Shown here piece after piece: positions 6,541 to 14,738 of a stretch of 64,000 nucleotides of DNA (positions are counted from its first letter, which is position 1; every line of letters starts with the position of its first letter). The position numbers and the translations under genes were made by a program. This stretch comes from Mangrovimicrobium sp033283325. GTDB taxonomy: Bacteria; Pseudomonadota; Gammaproteobacteria; Pseudomonadales; Halieaceae. The stretch covers positions 806,001 through 870,000 of the forward strand of contig JAWMQO010000001.1 in assembly GCA_033283325.1 (NCBI GenBank), in the 5' to 3' direction. Below the pieces are notes generated by a model that did not search any database, was not told the DNA's origin, and saw only the letters and a list, made by a program, of their open reading frames with translations.

Positions 6541-8260
6541 GTGCCATGGTTCGAAGAACGTCCGGCGATTTTTCAGGAAGAGCTGGATGAGCTTCAAGTC
6601 AGGGGCTTCGAGTACCAGGTCAGCGATGAGGCCAAAATAAATGGCTTTATCGTTCTCACGGTAACCTACCCTATTGACACAAGAGCACGCCCTTATCTGC
6701 CATTATCCTGCAGCTTATCCTTATTTTGCACCAAGGGTAGTCGCCCCGACACTTCCGTCTGGAAGGCACATCGATCCATACTCAAAAAGTGTCTGCCTGT
6801 TCAGAGACGAGCAGTCGTCCTGGAATCCCAGCAAAGATACTCTGGCCTCCGTGCTAGCTGAACAAATACCCATCATCCTTGTCGCCCACAAAAGCCCGGG
6901 CGTGCCGGCTGAAAATGAAGCTAGAGAGGGTTACCAGGTTTCCGGGCAATTTGTTTATGAGGAGGGGTCTACTATCTTCGTCGGCGATACTAAATTCCCT
7001 ATAAGCCTAGCTTCAGGTGATACGTATCTCCATTTGCTTAACAATGTTAACAATCAGTCGCAGATTCGGGGGTTTGTAACCAGAATATGCCATCGAGACG
7101 AAACCCTCGGTAGTTGGGATGTGCCGAATAATCTTAATCAACAGTTTGGGAGTGTACACAAAGCTCGTTGGGTGAAATTAGCCAACCCTCCTGCCTCCAC
7201 ATTTGGTAGAGAAATATTGGAGGAGGCTATTGAAGTATGCCCTGACATTCGCACCCCAAATTTCAAAGGAAAGGGTATTGATATCGTGGGGATAGTGTTC
7301 CCTGAAGAATCGGAATACCTAAAGTCAGCACTGAACTGGGCGTTTGTTGTTAGACGCCAACGACCAAAGGGCAAGAAAGGTTGTAGCGCGCAATTCGCTC
7401 CAGCTCTCGTCAGGAGTGACCGACTGGACCGCACGAATCTTTCAGCTCGTACACCCAGACTAAGAGGCCTGGAATCTAAAAGTGTTGTATTAGTCGGAGC
7501 TGGGGCCCTAGGATCGCACATCGCCTGGCAACTAGTTCGTGCAGGGGTCAAATCGATAACACTAATTGATCACGACATCGTACAGGCTGGAAACATTTCT
7601 CGCTGGGTGGTTGGCTTTCCCTGGATCGGCCATCCCAAGGTCAAGGTACTGGCTCAATATTTTAGAGAAAGCTACCCGCATGTTGAGTGCAAGCCGCTTC
7701 GAATGTATGTGGGCGTGGATCAACAGCTTAATGTAGACGACATCAAATACGATGCGCATGACTTCTTCGTTAATGACATACTCAGTGGTGCAGATTTATT
7801 GATCGACGCAACTGCAGAGTCAAATGTAAGTATGTACCTTTCAGATGTCTGCCACCAGAACGGCATTAATTACATGTGGGCCACTGGAACACAGGGAGCC
7901 TGGGGAGGCATTGTTGGGCGAATAATTCCTGGCGTGACGGAAGGTGAATGGCGAGACTTCGCTTATAAATCCGATGCCGGAGAGATTCCATTGCCAGCCG
8001 CAGAAGATGGATCGGACGTGCAACCTGTAGGTTGTTTTCATCCAACTTTTACAGGCACAGGAATTGATCTTGATCATATATCACTTATGGCTGCACGATT
8101 AGCGATCTCGACATTGTCGGTAAATGATCAGCAAGGCTACCCAAGTTTCGATTGGGATATTGCCGTGCTGAATCTGTGGGATGAAAAGTCTGGCAAACCG
8201 ATTAGTCCGTCATGGGAGACAATAGTTCTGTCAAAATATGTTAAGAATGAGGACGCATAG
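6541..8260 (+). CDS. fused E2-E1 ubiquitin-like conjugation enzyme, Cap2-like (apparent +1 frameshift at ~6682)
   Basis: Frame 6541-6681 (GTG start) gives 47 residues. The conserved sequence then continues one base further on, from 6683, to TAG 8258-8260; rejoined, it is a 572-residue protein. The N-terminal E2-like domain has 'HYPAAYPYFAPRV' and an active-site region 'VCLFRDEQSSWNP' with putative catalytic Cys85. A linker domain runs from about 150 to 290. The C-terminal E1/ThiF adenylation domain has 'VGAGALGSH' (about 318), 'LIDHDIVQAGNISRW' and 'GCFHPTFTGTG' (Cys about 498, probably the thioester cysteine). The architecture matches the E2-E1 proteins of type II CBASS and other bacterial Ubl operons. 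It catalyses adenylation and transfer of a modifier C-terminus (family knowledge). The frameshift may be a mutation, a sequencing error or recoding. Confidence 0.8.
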
Positions 8261-8759
8261 GCTGTCGAAGTTCTGGATAAGCAGGTGTCTTTATGAGCAA
8301 ATTTTGCGAGAAGTAGACAATTTTACAGAGACTGAGACTGGTGGTGTTTTGATGGGATACTTTGCCGCAAACGGAGACACTGTTGTTACAGATTTGATTG
8401 GCGCGGGTGAAAACGCTGTTCATAAGGCAACTAAATTCATTCCAGATCAAAATTTCCAGCGTCGCCAGATTGAACTGATTTATTTAGATTCCGGTGGAAC
8501 AATTACTTACATCGGAGACTGGCACTCTCATCCAAAGAGCTCACCCGATCTTAGTTATTTGGATAAGAGAACATTGGCCAAAATTGCATTTTCCCGAAAA
8601 GCCCAATGCCCCACACCTGTAATGTTTATCATAGGGTCGATTCCTGGCTCCTGGGCAATGAAGGCTGTTAGATTGATTTCAAAAAAGCGTAAGTCTTGGC
8701 TTTTATCCCCGTTAGGTTACGAAATTCTGGATCTTGAAATCATGGTTCATGATGAGTGA
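8238..8759 (+). CDS. JAB/JAMM (Mov34/MPN) metallopeptidase, deconjugase of the operon
   Basis: A 173-residue protein that overlaps the E1 coding end by 23 bp, implying coupled translation. The complete JAMM zinc-protease signature is visible: Glu33 in 'ETGGVLMG', then H96-x-H98-x7-S106-x2-D109 in 'GDWHSHPKSSPDLSYLD'. JAMM proteins in bacterial Ubl operons cut the modifier from its target or trim its C-terminus (family knowledge, as for Cap3 and eukaryotic DUBs). An alternative ATG start lies at 8247. This gene is intact, which argues against the operon being long dead despite the frameshift upstream. Confidence 0.88.
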   Translation: MLRMRTHRLSKFWISRCLYEQILREVDNFTETETGGVLMGYFAANGDTVVTDLIGAGENAVHKATKFIPDQNFQRRQIELIYLDSGGTITYIGDWHSHPKSSPDLSYLDKRTLAKIAFSRKAQCPTPVMFIIGSIPGSWAMKAVRLISKKRKSWLLSPLGYEILDLEIMVHDE

Positions 8760-8982
8760 TTCTATATTTCAAGCCTGCCATCGCAAGCATATTTACATGA
8801 TTTAAAAGCAGAACGAAATATAGAATACGGGAAATTATTTCCACGACCGAATGTAAATTCATATCATAAATATACGCACAAAAAGTGGAAAGTCTGTAAT
8901 GAATCACAGAAGACACAGCCTAGTGTGCATATATGTTAAAAAGGATTTCGGATTAATTTCATTGGCTAACCAGAAGGGGCCG

Positions 8983-9027
8983 AATAGGGCTCTGACCCCT
9001 TTAATCGAAAGAGCATTAACCCCTTTG
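8983..9027. repeat. cassette-boundary repeat, copy 3 (B unit)
   Basis: 'agggctctgacccctttaat' (8986-9005) matches the B unit of copies 1 and 2, and is followed by a second partial 'gcattaacccctttg' (9013-9027). It abuts the 3' end of the minus-strand methyltransferase at 9029. No clear A unit was seen here. The rest of the 8760-9028 gap is AT-rich with nothing else recognised. Confidence 0.6.
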
Positions 9028-9028
9028 T

Positions 9029-9676
9029 TCATTTGCGTGGTAATGCTTCTGAAAAGGTGCTTTCGCCAACGCACCACGACTTGGAAATATCATATCCATG
9101 TTTTGTAAGCAGTTCTTCTATGGTTTTTCCGTCAAGTACTCCATAGTAGGATGTTCCTTTCGGTCCGGTGCGCAAGTACCCATGAAGCAATTTTTCGCCA
9201 GATTCGTATTTTTTAAAATATGAATTTCTATGTTGGTTTACAAATATGGCGAGTCCATTTCCTTTAAGAAGCCGGAGTATGTGGTCCAAAATTTCTGACA
9301 ACGTTTTACTACATGGAATTGCCGAAAGGACATTTGTACATGTAATCACATCGTACGAATCATTGTGCTTAGCGAGTAGTTCGTAAGGTATCGTTTGGCA
9401 GTGAGGGTAGTTGGTTTCAACGTATTCTTTTACGTTAGTTTTTTCACCCCTTATTATCTGATCGCGGTTAAGCTGGAGTTTGGAATCTACAAACGTCACT
9501 TCTGATGCAACAGAAACCAATGTATCTGAGTATCGAAGCTTTCCGCATCCGAAGTCCAATATTGCGGGATTGCCCTTAATTGACCCTAGATAGGAATCTA
9601 CTGAAGAAGATTTTTGGGTGCTAGGTTTTGCTGCGTTTTCTGATCGAATCTCCACCCCATCAATAATGTATCGCAT
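9029..9676 (-). CDS. class I SAM-dependent methyltransferase
   Basis: A 215-residue protein. 'AILDFGCGKLRYSD' (about residue 38) is the SAM-binding motif I, 'EVTFVDSK' supplies the acidic end of the second strand, and 'YDVITCTNVLSAI' is the motif IV region of class I Rossmann methyltransferases. There is no signature for a DNA-base enzyme such as DPPY or PCQ, so the substrate is unknown. It lies 8 bp after the membrane-protein gene on the same strand and the two form an operon. GC is low compared with flanking core genes, and the gene ends next to a cassette repeat, consistent with horizontal transfer. Confidence 0.7.
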   Translation of the reverse strand: MRYIIDGVEIRSENAAKPSTQKSSSVDSYLGSIKGNPAILDFGCGKLRYSDTLVSVASEVTFVDSKLQLNRDQIIRGEKTNVKEYVETNYPHCQTIPYELLAKHNDSYDVITCTNVLSAIPCSKTLSEILDHILRLLKGNGLAIFVNQHRNSYFKKYESGEKLLHGYLRTGPKGTSYYGVLDGKTIEELLTKHGYDISKSWCVGESTFSEALPRK

Positions 9677-9684
9677 TGTTATCC

Positions 9685-10344
9685 TTAGCTATTGAAGAAT
9701 GAAACTATTTTTGAATCCGGTATTTGATTGGCCTGATCTGTCGATTTTTTAGTGACTACAAATGCCCAATGTGAAAGGGCAAGCAAAAACACTATTCCCA
9801 GATAAATAAGTAGTCCGGTGTGCGGTAAAGTCTGATTAATGATCCACAACGCGATCGTCGTTATTAAAACAACCAAAAAGTGTTCAAAAATAACCCAGAA
9901 TTGAAGCGCATACCGCCAAAACACATGAACATAATGTTGGTCTATATTTTTTATCTCTGGATAGTACAAGCCGTTCATGATTTGCTTAACTCGTCCGTGA
10001 TTTAGCTCCTGGCTTATGCCAGCCTTTTGAAGCATGGGTTTTACGATATACATCCTGTCCCAAATATATCGAAGGAAAATTAGCTTCGAGAGTTTATTGT
10101 GTATCTCAAATATGGTGCTAAATAACCAAGCCGCACTCGCGCCGGCTAAGGGGATAGCGCCAAACGAAAGGCACCACTCAATAAGTCTTTCATAGTCCTC
10201 AATCGGGGGGACTAGGGCGTGATTGATCTCGATTTTTGGTACCAGTTCGAAGAAGCGTAATCCTATCAGAAACGCAAAGGTTGTAAGAAAAGTCAATTTT
10301 CCAAGCTTTGACAGCATTTGGTTATAGTTTTCTGGTGAAGCCAT
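9685..10344 (-). CDS. multi-pass membrane protein of unknown function
   Basis: A 219-residue protein with about four hydrophobic segments (near residues 17-33, 60-80, 145-165 and 172-195) and a central basic, soluble stretch. No family was recognised. It is directly followed by the methyltransferase gene in the same direction. A membrane protein paired with a soluble enzyme at the edge of a defence-type island suggests an effector/enzyme module, but nothing in the sequence proves that. The 10345-10523 stretch upstream is AT-rich and must contain its promoter; no clear element was read. Confidence 0.6.
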   Translation of the reverse strand: MASPENYNQMLSKLGKLTFLTTFAFLIGLRFFELVPKIEINHALVPPIEDYERLIEWCLSFGAIPLAGASAAWLFSTIFEIHNKLSKLIFLRYIWDRMYIVKPMLQKAGISQELNHGRVKQIMNGLYYPEIKNIDQHYVHVFWRYALQFWVIFEHFLVVLITTIALWIINQTLPHTGLLIYLGIVFLLALSHWAFVVTKKSTDQANQIPDSKIVSFFNS

Positions 10345-10523
10345 TGCCTTCCCTGTTCCAGTGGCTCAGTAGTCAATCAGGTGTCGTAAAGTTGACAGTT
10401 TTCAAACCTGGATATGTTATCAATTCTTTTTATTGAACCACATGATAGCCAACTTGATTGTGCATTGATTCACATCCTTAAAAAATTACATATCTTTACC
10501 AACTTTCCGATGATCCGCCCAAA

Positions 10524-10557
10524 CAAAAAAGCCCCACACCTCCCGGTGCGGGGCTTT
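10524..10557 (-). terminator. rho-independent terminator of acnB
   Basis: On the minus strand, downstream of the acnB stop, 'agccccgcaccgggaggtgt' forms a GC-rich hairpin with its complement (GCCCCACAC/GTGCGGGGC arms with mismatches). It is followed by a run of T (A-run 10521-10530 on the plus strand). Confidence 0.85.
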
Positions 10558-10586
10558 CAAAAAGTCTAGCTAAAGTCAGCTAAGAT

Positions 10587-13202
10587 TCAAGCACTAAGCT
10601 CCGTAATCTCCACAGCCGCAATCCGCTTCCCTTCCTCGGCACTCTTCTGGAACTCCACAATCTGGTCAAAGTTCATATACCGGTAAATCTCAGAACTCAT
10701 AGCATCCAGGTTCTTCGCGTACTCCAGGTACTCAGCCGGGGTCGGCAACTTGCCAACAATCGCACCGACCGCAGCCAGCTCCGCGGAAGTCAGGTACACA
10801 TTCGCACCATCACCCAGGCGGTTGGGGAAGTTCCGGGTAGAGGTGGAAAGCACGGTGCTGTTCGCCGCCACGCGCGCCTGGTTACCCATGCACAGGGAGC
10901 AGCCGGGCATCTCGGTGCGCGCGCCGGCGCGGCCGAAGATGTTGAAGTAGCCTTCTTCCATCAGCAGGTGCTCGTCCATGCGGGTCGGCGGGGAGATCCA
11001 CATGCGGGTGGTGATGCTGCCCTTGTGCTGGTCCAGCAATTTGCCGGCCGCGCGGAAGTGGCCGATGTTGGTCATGCAGGAGCCGATGAACACTTCGTCC
11101 ACCTTGTCGCCGGCTACTTCGGAAAGCAGCTTGGCGTCGTCGGGGTCGTTGGGGCAGCAGACGATGGGCTCGTTCACTTCCGCCAGGTCGATCTCGATGA
11201 CGGCGGCGTATTCGGCGTCGGCGTCGGCTTCCATCAGTTCGGGGTTGGCCAGCCACTCTTCCATTTTCTGGGCGCGGCGCTCCAGGGTGCGCGGGTCGCC
11301 GTAGCCTTCCGCGACCATGCTGCGCAGCAGCACGATGTTGGAGCGCAGGTATTCGGCGATGGCGTCTTCCGGCAGCTTGATGGTACAACCGGCGGCGGAG
11401 CGCTCGGCGGAGGCGTCGGAAAGCTCGAAGGCCTGCTCGACGGTCAGGTTGTCGAGGCCTTCGATCTCCAGCACGCGGCCGGAGAAGATGTTCTTCTTGC
11501 CTTTCTTCTCGACGGTCAGCAGGCCCTGCTGGATCGCGTAGTAGGGGATGGCATGCACGAGGTCACGCAGGGTGATGCCCGGCTGCATTTCGCCCTTGAA
11601 GCGCACCAGTACGGATTCCGGCATGTCCAGCGGCATTACGCCGGTGGCGGCGGCGAAAGCGACGAGGCCGGAGCCCGCGGGGAAGGAGATGCCCATCGGG
11701 AAGCGGGTGTGGGAGTCGCCGCCGGTGCCCACGGTGTCGGGCAGCAGCATGCGGTTCAGCCAGCTGTGGATGATGCCGTCGCCCGGGCGCAGGGAAACAC
11801 CGCCGCGGGTCATGATGAAGTCGGGCAGGGTGTGCTGGGTGTCGATGTCCACGGGCTTGGGGTAGGCCGCGGTGTGGCAGAAGGATTGCATGGTCAGGTC
11901 GGCGGAGAAGCCGAGGCAGGCCAGGTCTTTCAGTTCGTCGCGGGTCATCGGGCCGGTGGTGTCCTGGGAGCCGACGGTGGTCATCTTCGGTTCGCAGTAG
12001 GTGCCGGGGCGGATGCCCTCGACGCCGCAGGCCTTGCCGACCATCTTCTGCGCCAGGGTGTAGCCCTTGCCGGTGTCGGCGGGCTGTTCCGGGGTGCGGA
12101 AGAGGGTGGAGACGGGCAGGCCGAGCGCTTCGCGGGCCTTGGTGGTGAGGCCGCGGCCGATGATCAGGTTGATGCGGCCGCCGGCGCGCACTTCGTCGAG
12201 CAGCACGTCGGACTTGAGTTCGAACTCGGAGAGGGTCTCGCCGGCTTCGTTAAGGATCTTGCCGTCGTAGGGGCGGATCTCGATCACGTCGCCCATGTTC
12301 AGGTCGTCGACCGGGGCTTCGAAGACCAGCGCGCCGGCGTCTTCCATGGTGTTGTAGAAGATGGGGGCAACCTTGCCGCCGATGCAGATGCCGCCGCCTT
12401 TCTTGTTGGGTACGCCGGGCATGTCGTCGCCGAAGAACCACAGTACGGAGTTGGTGGCGGATTTACGGGAGGAGCCGGTGCCGACCACGTCGCCGACGAA
12501 GGCTACGGGCAGGCCCTTGGCCTGAATCTCGGCGATCTGCGCCATCGGGCCGGTCACGCCGTGCTCCTCCGGGGTCAGGCCGTCGCGGGTCATCTTGTAC
12601 ATGGCCAGGGCGTGCAGGGGGATGTCCGGGCGGCTCCAGGCGTCGGGAGCGGGGGAGAGGTCGTCGGTGTTGGTTTCACCGGTCACCTTGAAGACGGATA
12701 CCTTGATGGACTCGGGCACGTCGTCGCGGGAGGTGAACCACTCGCCCTCGGCCCAGGATTCCATCACCGCTTTCGCGTTGGCGTTGCCGGCCTTGGCCAG
12801 TTCGTCCACGTCGTGGAAGGCGTCGAACATCAGCAGGGTGTGCTTGAGTTCGGTGGCGGCCAGTTCGCCCAGCTCGGCGTTATCCAGCAGGCCGACCAGG
12901 GTCTCGATGTTGTAGCCGCCGTGCATGTTGCCCAGCAGCTTGACCGCTGCGGCCTTGTCGATCAGGGGGCTTTCGGCCTCGCCCTTGACGATGGCGGAGA
13001 GGAAGCCCGCTTTCACGTAGGCGGCTTCGTCAACACCGGGGGGTACGCGGTCGGTGATCAGCTCCAGCAGGGCGGCTTCTTCGCCGGCGGGTGGGTTCTT
13101 CAGCAGCTCTACCAGGCCGGCGACCTGCTCCGCGTTCAGCGGCTTCGGGGGGATGTTCTGTGCGGCCCGTTCGGCCACGTGTTCACGATATGCGTCAAGC
13201 AC
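10587..13202 (-). CDS. acnB: aconitate hydratase B
   Basis: At 871 residues the protein is close to the usual ~865 for AcnB. It catalyses citrate to isocitrate in the TCA cycle through a [4Fe-4S] cluster, and the apo form of the family can bind mRNA. The N-terminal HEAT-like domain precedes the swivel domain ('GDVVGTGSSRKSATNS'), and the catalytic core follows. The cluster cysteines are in 'FIGSCMTNIG' and 'PGCSLCMGNQ'. The start is GTG 13202, with 'aaggag' seven bases upstream. It ends at a clear terminator. AcnA is also encoded in this window (62682), so the organism has both aconitases. Confidence 0.97.
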   Translation of the reverse strand: MLDAYREHVAERAAQNIPPKPLNAEQVAGLVELLKNPPAGEEAALLELITDRVPPGVDEAAYVKAGFLSAIVKGEAESPLIDKAAAVKLLGNMHGGYNIETLVGLLDNAELGELAATELKHTLLMFDAFHDVDELAKAGNANAKAVMESWAEGEWFTSRDDVPESIKVSVFKVTGETNTDDLSPAPDAWSRPDIPLHALAMYKMTRDGLTPEEHGVTGPMAQIAEIQAKGLPVAFVGDVVGTGSSRKSATNSVLWFFGDDMPGVPNKKGGGICIGGKVAPIFYNTMEDAGALVFEAPVDDLNMGDVIEIRPYDGKILNEAGETLSEFELKSDVLLDEVRAGGRINLIIGRGLTTKAREALGLPVSTLFRTPEQPADTGKGYTLAQKMVGKACGVEGIRPGTYCEPKMTTVGSQDTTGPMTRDELKDLACLGFSADLTMQSFCHTAAYPKPVDIDTQHTLPDFIMTRGGVSLRPGDGIIHSWLNRMLLPDTVGTGGDSHTRFPMGISFPAGSGLVAFAAATGVMPLDMPESVLVRFKGEMQPGITLRDLVHAIPYYAIQQGLLTVEKKGKKNIFSGRVLEIEGLDNLTVEQAFELSDASAERSAAGCTIKLPEDAIAEYLRSNIVLLRSMVAEGYGDPRTLERRAQKMEEWLANPELMEADADAEYAAVIEIDLAEVNEPIVCCPNDPDDAKLLSEVAGDKVDEVFIGSCMTNIGHFRAAGKLLDQHKGSITTRMWISPPTRMDEHLLMEEGYFNIFGRAGARTEMPGCSLCMGNQARVAANSTVLSTSTRNFPNRLGDGANVYLTSAELAAVGAIVGKLPTPAEYLEYAKNLDAMSSEIYRYMNFDQIVEFQKSAEEGKRIAAVEITELSA

Positions 13203-13394
13203 AGTTAGAGCTCCTTTGCGTATGTCAGGGGCGGCGCGGGCGGGGGGATGCCGGCGCGGGAAGCCTGTGGAGGTAAAAAACAGAGGGGGGATTATAGCGG
13301 ATACGGCGAAACAGTTAAATGAATCAGGGGCTTATACCGTGCATTCAAGGGGCTGATACCGTAAACTGCCGGTCCAGAGATTCTCCCCCGTCCA

Positions 13395-13862
13395 ATGCTC
13401 AACGAATTCGTCAAAACGCCCTGTATCGGGGTCTGTTCCACGGGTATCGGCGATACCGTCTGCCGTGGCTGCAAGCGTTTCCAGCACGAGGTCATCCACT
13501 GGAACGGCTATACCCAGGCGCAGAAGCGCATCATCGACGGGCGCCTCGCGGGCTTCCTTTCCCAGTGTGTCAGCAACAAGTTGCGGGTGGTCGATCCGGC
13601 CCTGCTGAAGTGGCAGCTGACGGTGCAGAATGTGCGCTATACCCCCCATCATGACGAGTACTGCTGGGTCTTCAGCCTGCTGAAGGCCGGGGCGGGGCAG
13701 ATTGGCCAGCCGCGGGACTTTGGCTTCGAGGTGGATAGGGCCTACCGCGATTTGCCGCTGGTGGATTTGCGGGACCAGATCGATGCGGAGTTCTTCCTGC
13801 TTTCCGAGGCCCATTACGACCGCTATATCGCGATGCCCGATTTGTTTGGAGATGACGACTGA
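13395..13862 (+). CDS. DUF1289 family cysteine-rich protein
   Basis: A 155-residue protein. The N-terminus has the DUF1289 signature: 'TPCIGVCSTGIGDTVCRGC' with four cysteines, followed by 'RFQHEVIHWN'. Such proteins are small, possibly metal-binding, and of unknown function. The extra ~100 residues after the domain are longer than in the shortest members. Its TGA overlaps the ATG of miaE (TGATG), so the two are co-translated. It is divergent from acnB across a 192-bp gap. Confidence 0.8.
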   Translation: MLNEFVKTPCIGVCSTGIGDTVCRGCKRFQHEVIHWNGYTQAQKRIIDGRLAGFLSQCVSNKLRVVDPALLKWQLTVQNVRYTPHHDEYCWVFSLLKAGAGQIGQPRDFGFEVDRAYRDLPLVDLRDQIDAEFFLLSEAHYDRYIAMPDLFGDDD

Positions 13863-14476
13863 TGGGCAAGCCTGTCGACCTCACGCCGATTCGTGAATTC
13901 CTGCCCTGTGCGACGCCCCGGGCGTGGGTGGAGTGGGCGTTGGAGAACCCCGAGCTGCTGCTGATTGATCACGCCAATTGTGAGAAGAAGGCGGCGTCGA
14001 CGGCCTTGAACCTGATGTATCGCTATGTGGAGCATCATTCGCTGTTGCATAAGCTATCCCGCCTGGCCAGGGAAGAGCTGCGGCATTTTGAGCAGGTGAT
14101 TGCCTTGATGAAAAAGCGGGGGGTTGAGTACCCGCAGATCTCGGCGGCGCGGTATGCGGGTGGTTTGCGGCGGGCGGCGCGGGATGGGGAGCCGGGGCGG
14201 CTGGTGGATACCTTGATTTGCGGGGCGATTATTGAGGCGCGGTCTTGTGAGCGGTTTGCTGCCCTGGCGCCGGAGTTGGATGGGGAGTTGCGGGAGTTTT
14301 ATGACTCGCTGTTGAAGTCCGAATCGCGGCACTTCCTGGATTATTTGAAGCTGGCGGAGTCGTTGAGTTCGAAGGAGGAGGTGGCGGAGCGGTTGCCGGT
14401 GTTCCTCGCAGTCGAGCAGGAGCTGATCGAGTCCCCAGATACCGAATTCCGTTTTCACTCGGGCGTCCCTGCCTGA
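13862..14476 (+). CDS. miaE: tRNA-(ms2io6A37) hydroxylase
   Basis: A 204-residue non-haem di-iron monooxygenase that hydroxylates the isopentenyl group of ms2i6A37 in tRNAs. The ferritin-like four-helix ligands appear as 'DHANCEKKAAS', 'REELRHFEQV', 'IIEARSCERF' and 'SESRHFLDY', giving the paired ExxH motifs. The length fits the family. It is translationally coupled to the DUF1289 gene upstream. The 3' side runs into REP-like palindromes rather than an obvious terminator. Confidence 0.93.
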   Translation: MGKPVDLTPIREFLPCATPRAWVEWALENPELLLIDHANCEKKAASTALNLMYRYVEHHSLLHKLSRLAREELRHFEQVIALMKKRGVEYPQISAARYAGGLRRAARDGEPGRLVDTLICGAIIEARSCERFAALAPELDGELREFYDSLLKSESRHFLDYLKLAESLSSKEEVAERLPVFLAVEQELIESPDTEFRFHSGVPA

Positions 14477-14535
14477 GATTTGCTGCTCTGCTGAGCTGCA
14501 GGGCTGGGCTGCTGAGCTGCAGGGCTGCAGGGCTA

Positions 14536-14672
14536 CTGTGGGAGCCCGCTCTGCGGGCGATCGCTCACAGAGTGAGCTCCCACAAAGCTTGTGCCTTGGG
14601 ATGGGGTTGGGAGTCTTTCTGCTCGGGCGCGGGCTGTGGCGATATCGCTCACAGAGTGAGCTCCCACAGGGG
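14536..14672. repeat. REP-like palindromic repeats (two copies) after simple CTGCAGGGCTG repeats
   Basis: The first unit (14536-14584) is 'tgtgggagcccgctctgcgg' followed by 'gcgatcgctcacagagtgagctcccaca', with 'tgtgggagc' and 'gctcccaca' as outer arms. The second, shorter unit (about 14639-14671) repeats 'gatatcgctcacagagtgag' and 'ctcccaca'. Short 'gctgagctgcagggct' direct repeats lie just upstream (14491-14534). This 262-bp gap between miaE and the convergent regulator holds no gene. Such elements are typical chromosomal REPs that may attenuate transcription or stabilise mRNA 3' ends. Confidence 0.75.
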
Positions 14673-14738
14673 TGGGAGTATCTCGTAAGATAAGGCGAGT
14701 TATTATTGTGGGTGGGTTAAATCGTAATATTCGTCGAT

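Noticed and set aside
6305..6547. 80-codon minus-strand frame over the small His/Gly peptide gene
   Set aside because: It runs through the divergent control region, has no family motif, and its stop falls in the promoter gap; judged an antisense shadow.
6421..8759. Type II CBASS
   Set aside because: The E2-E1 and JAMM genes resemble Cap2 and Cap3, but no CD-NTase or cyclic-nucleotide effector gene is adjacent on either side.
1922..9027. Integron attC sites
   Set aside because: The A/B repeats lie 3' of gene clusters like attC, but they lack the paired R/L core sites and GTTRRRY ends, and no integron integrase is present; reported only as unexplained boundaries.
10968..13208. 746-codon plus-strand frame opposite acnB
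   Set aside because: Its translation is low-complexity Gly/Val/His/Gln typical of the antisense of a high-GC gene; acnB on the other strand has complete family motifs.
14536..14672. Terminator for miaE
   Set aside because: The palindromes lack a T-run and recur as REP-like units, so they are listed as repeats.
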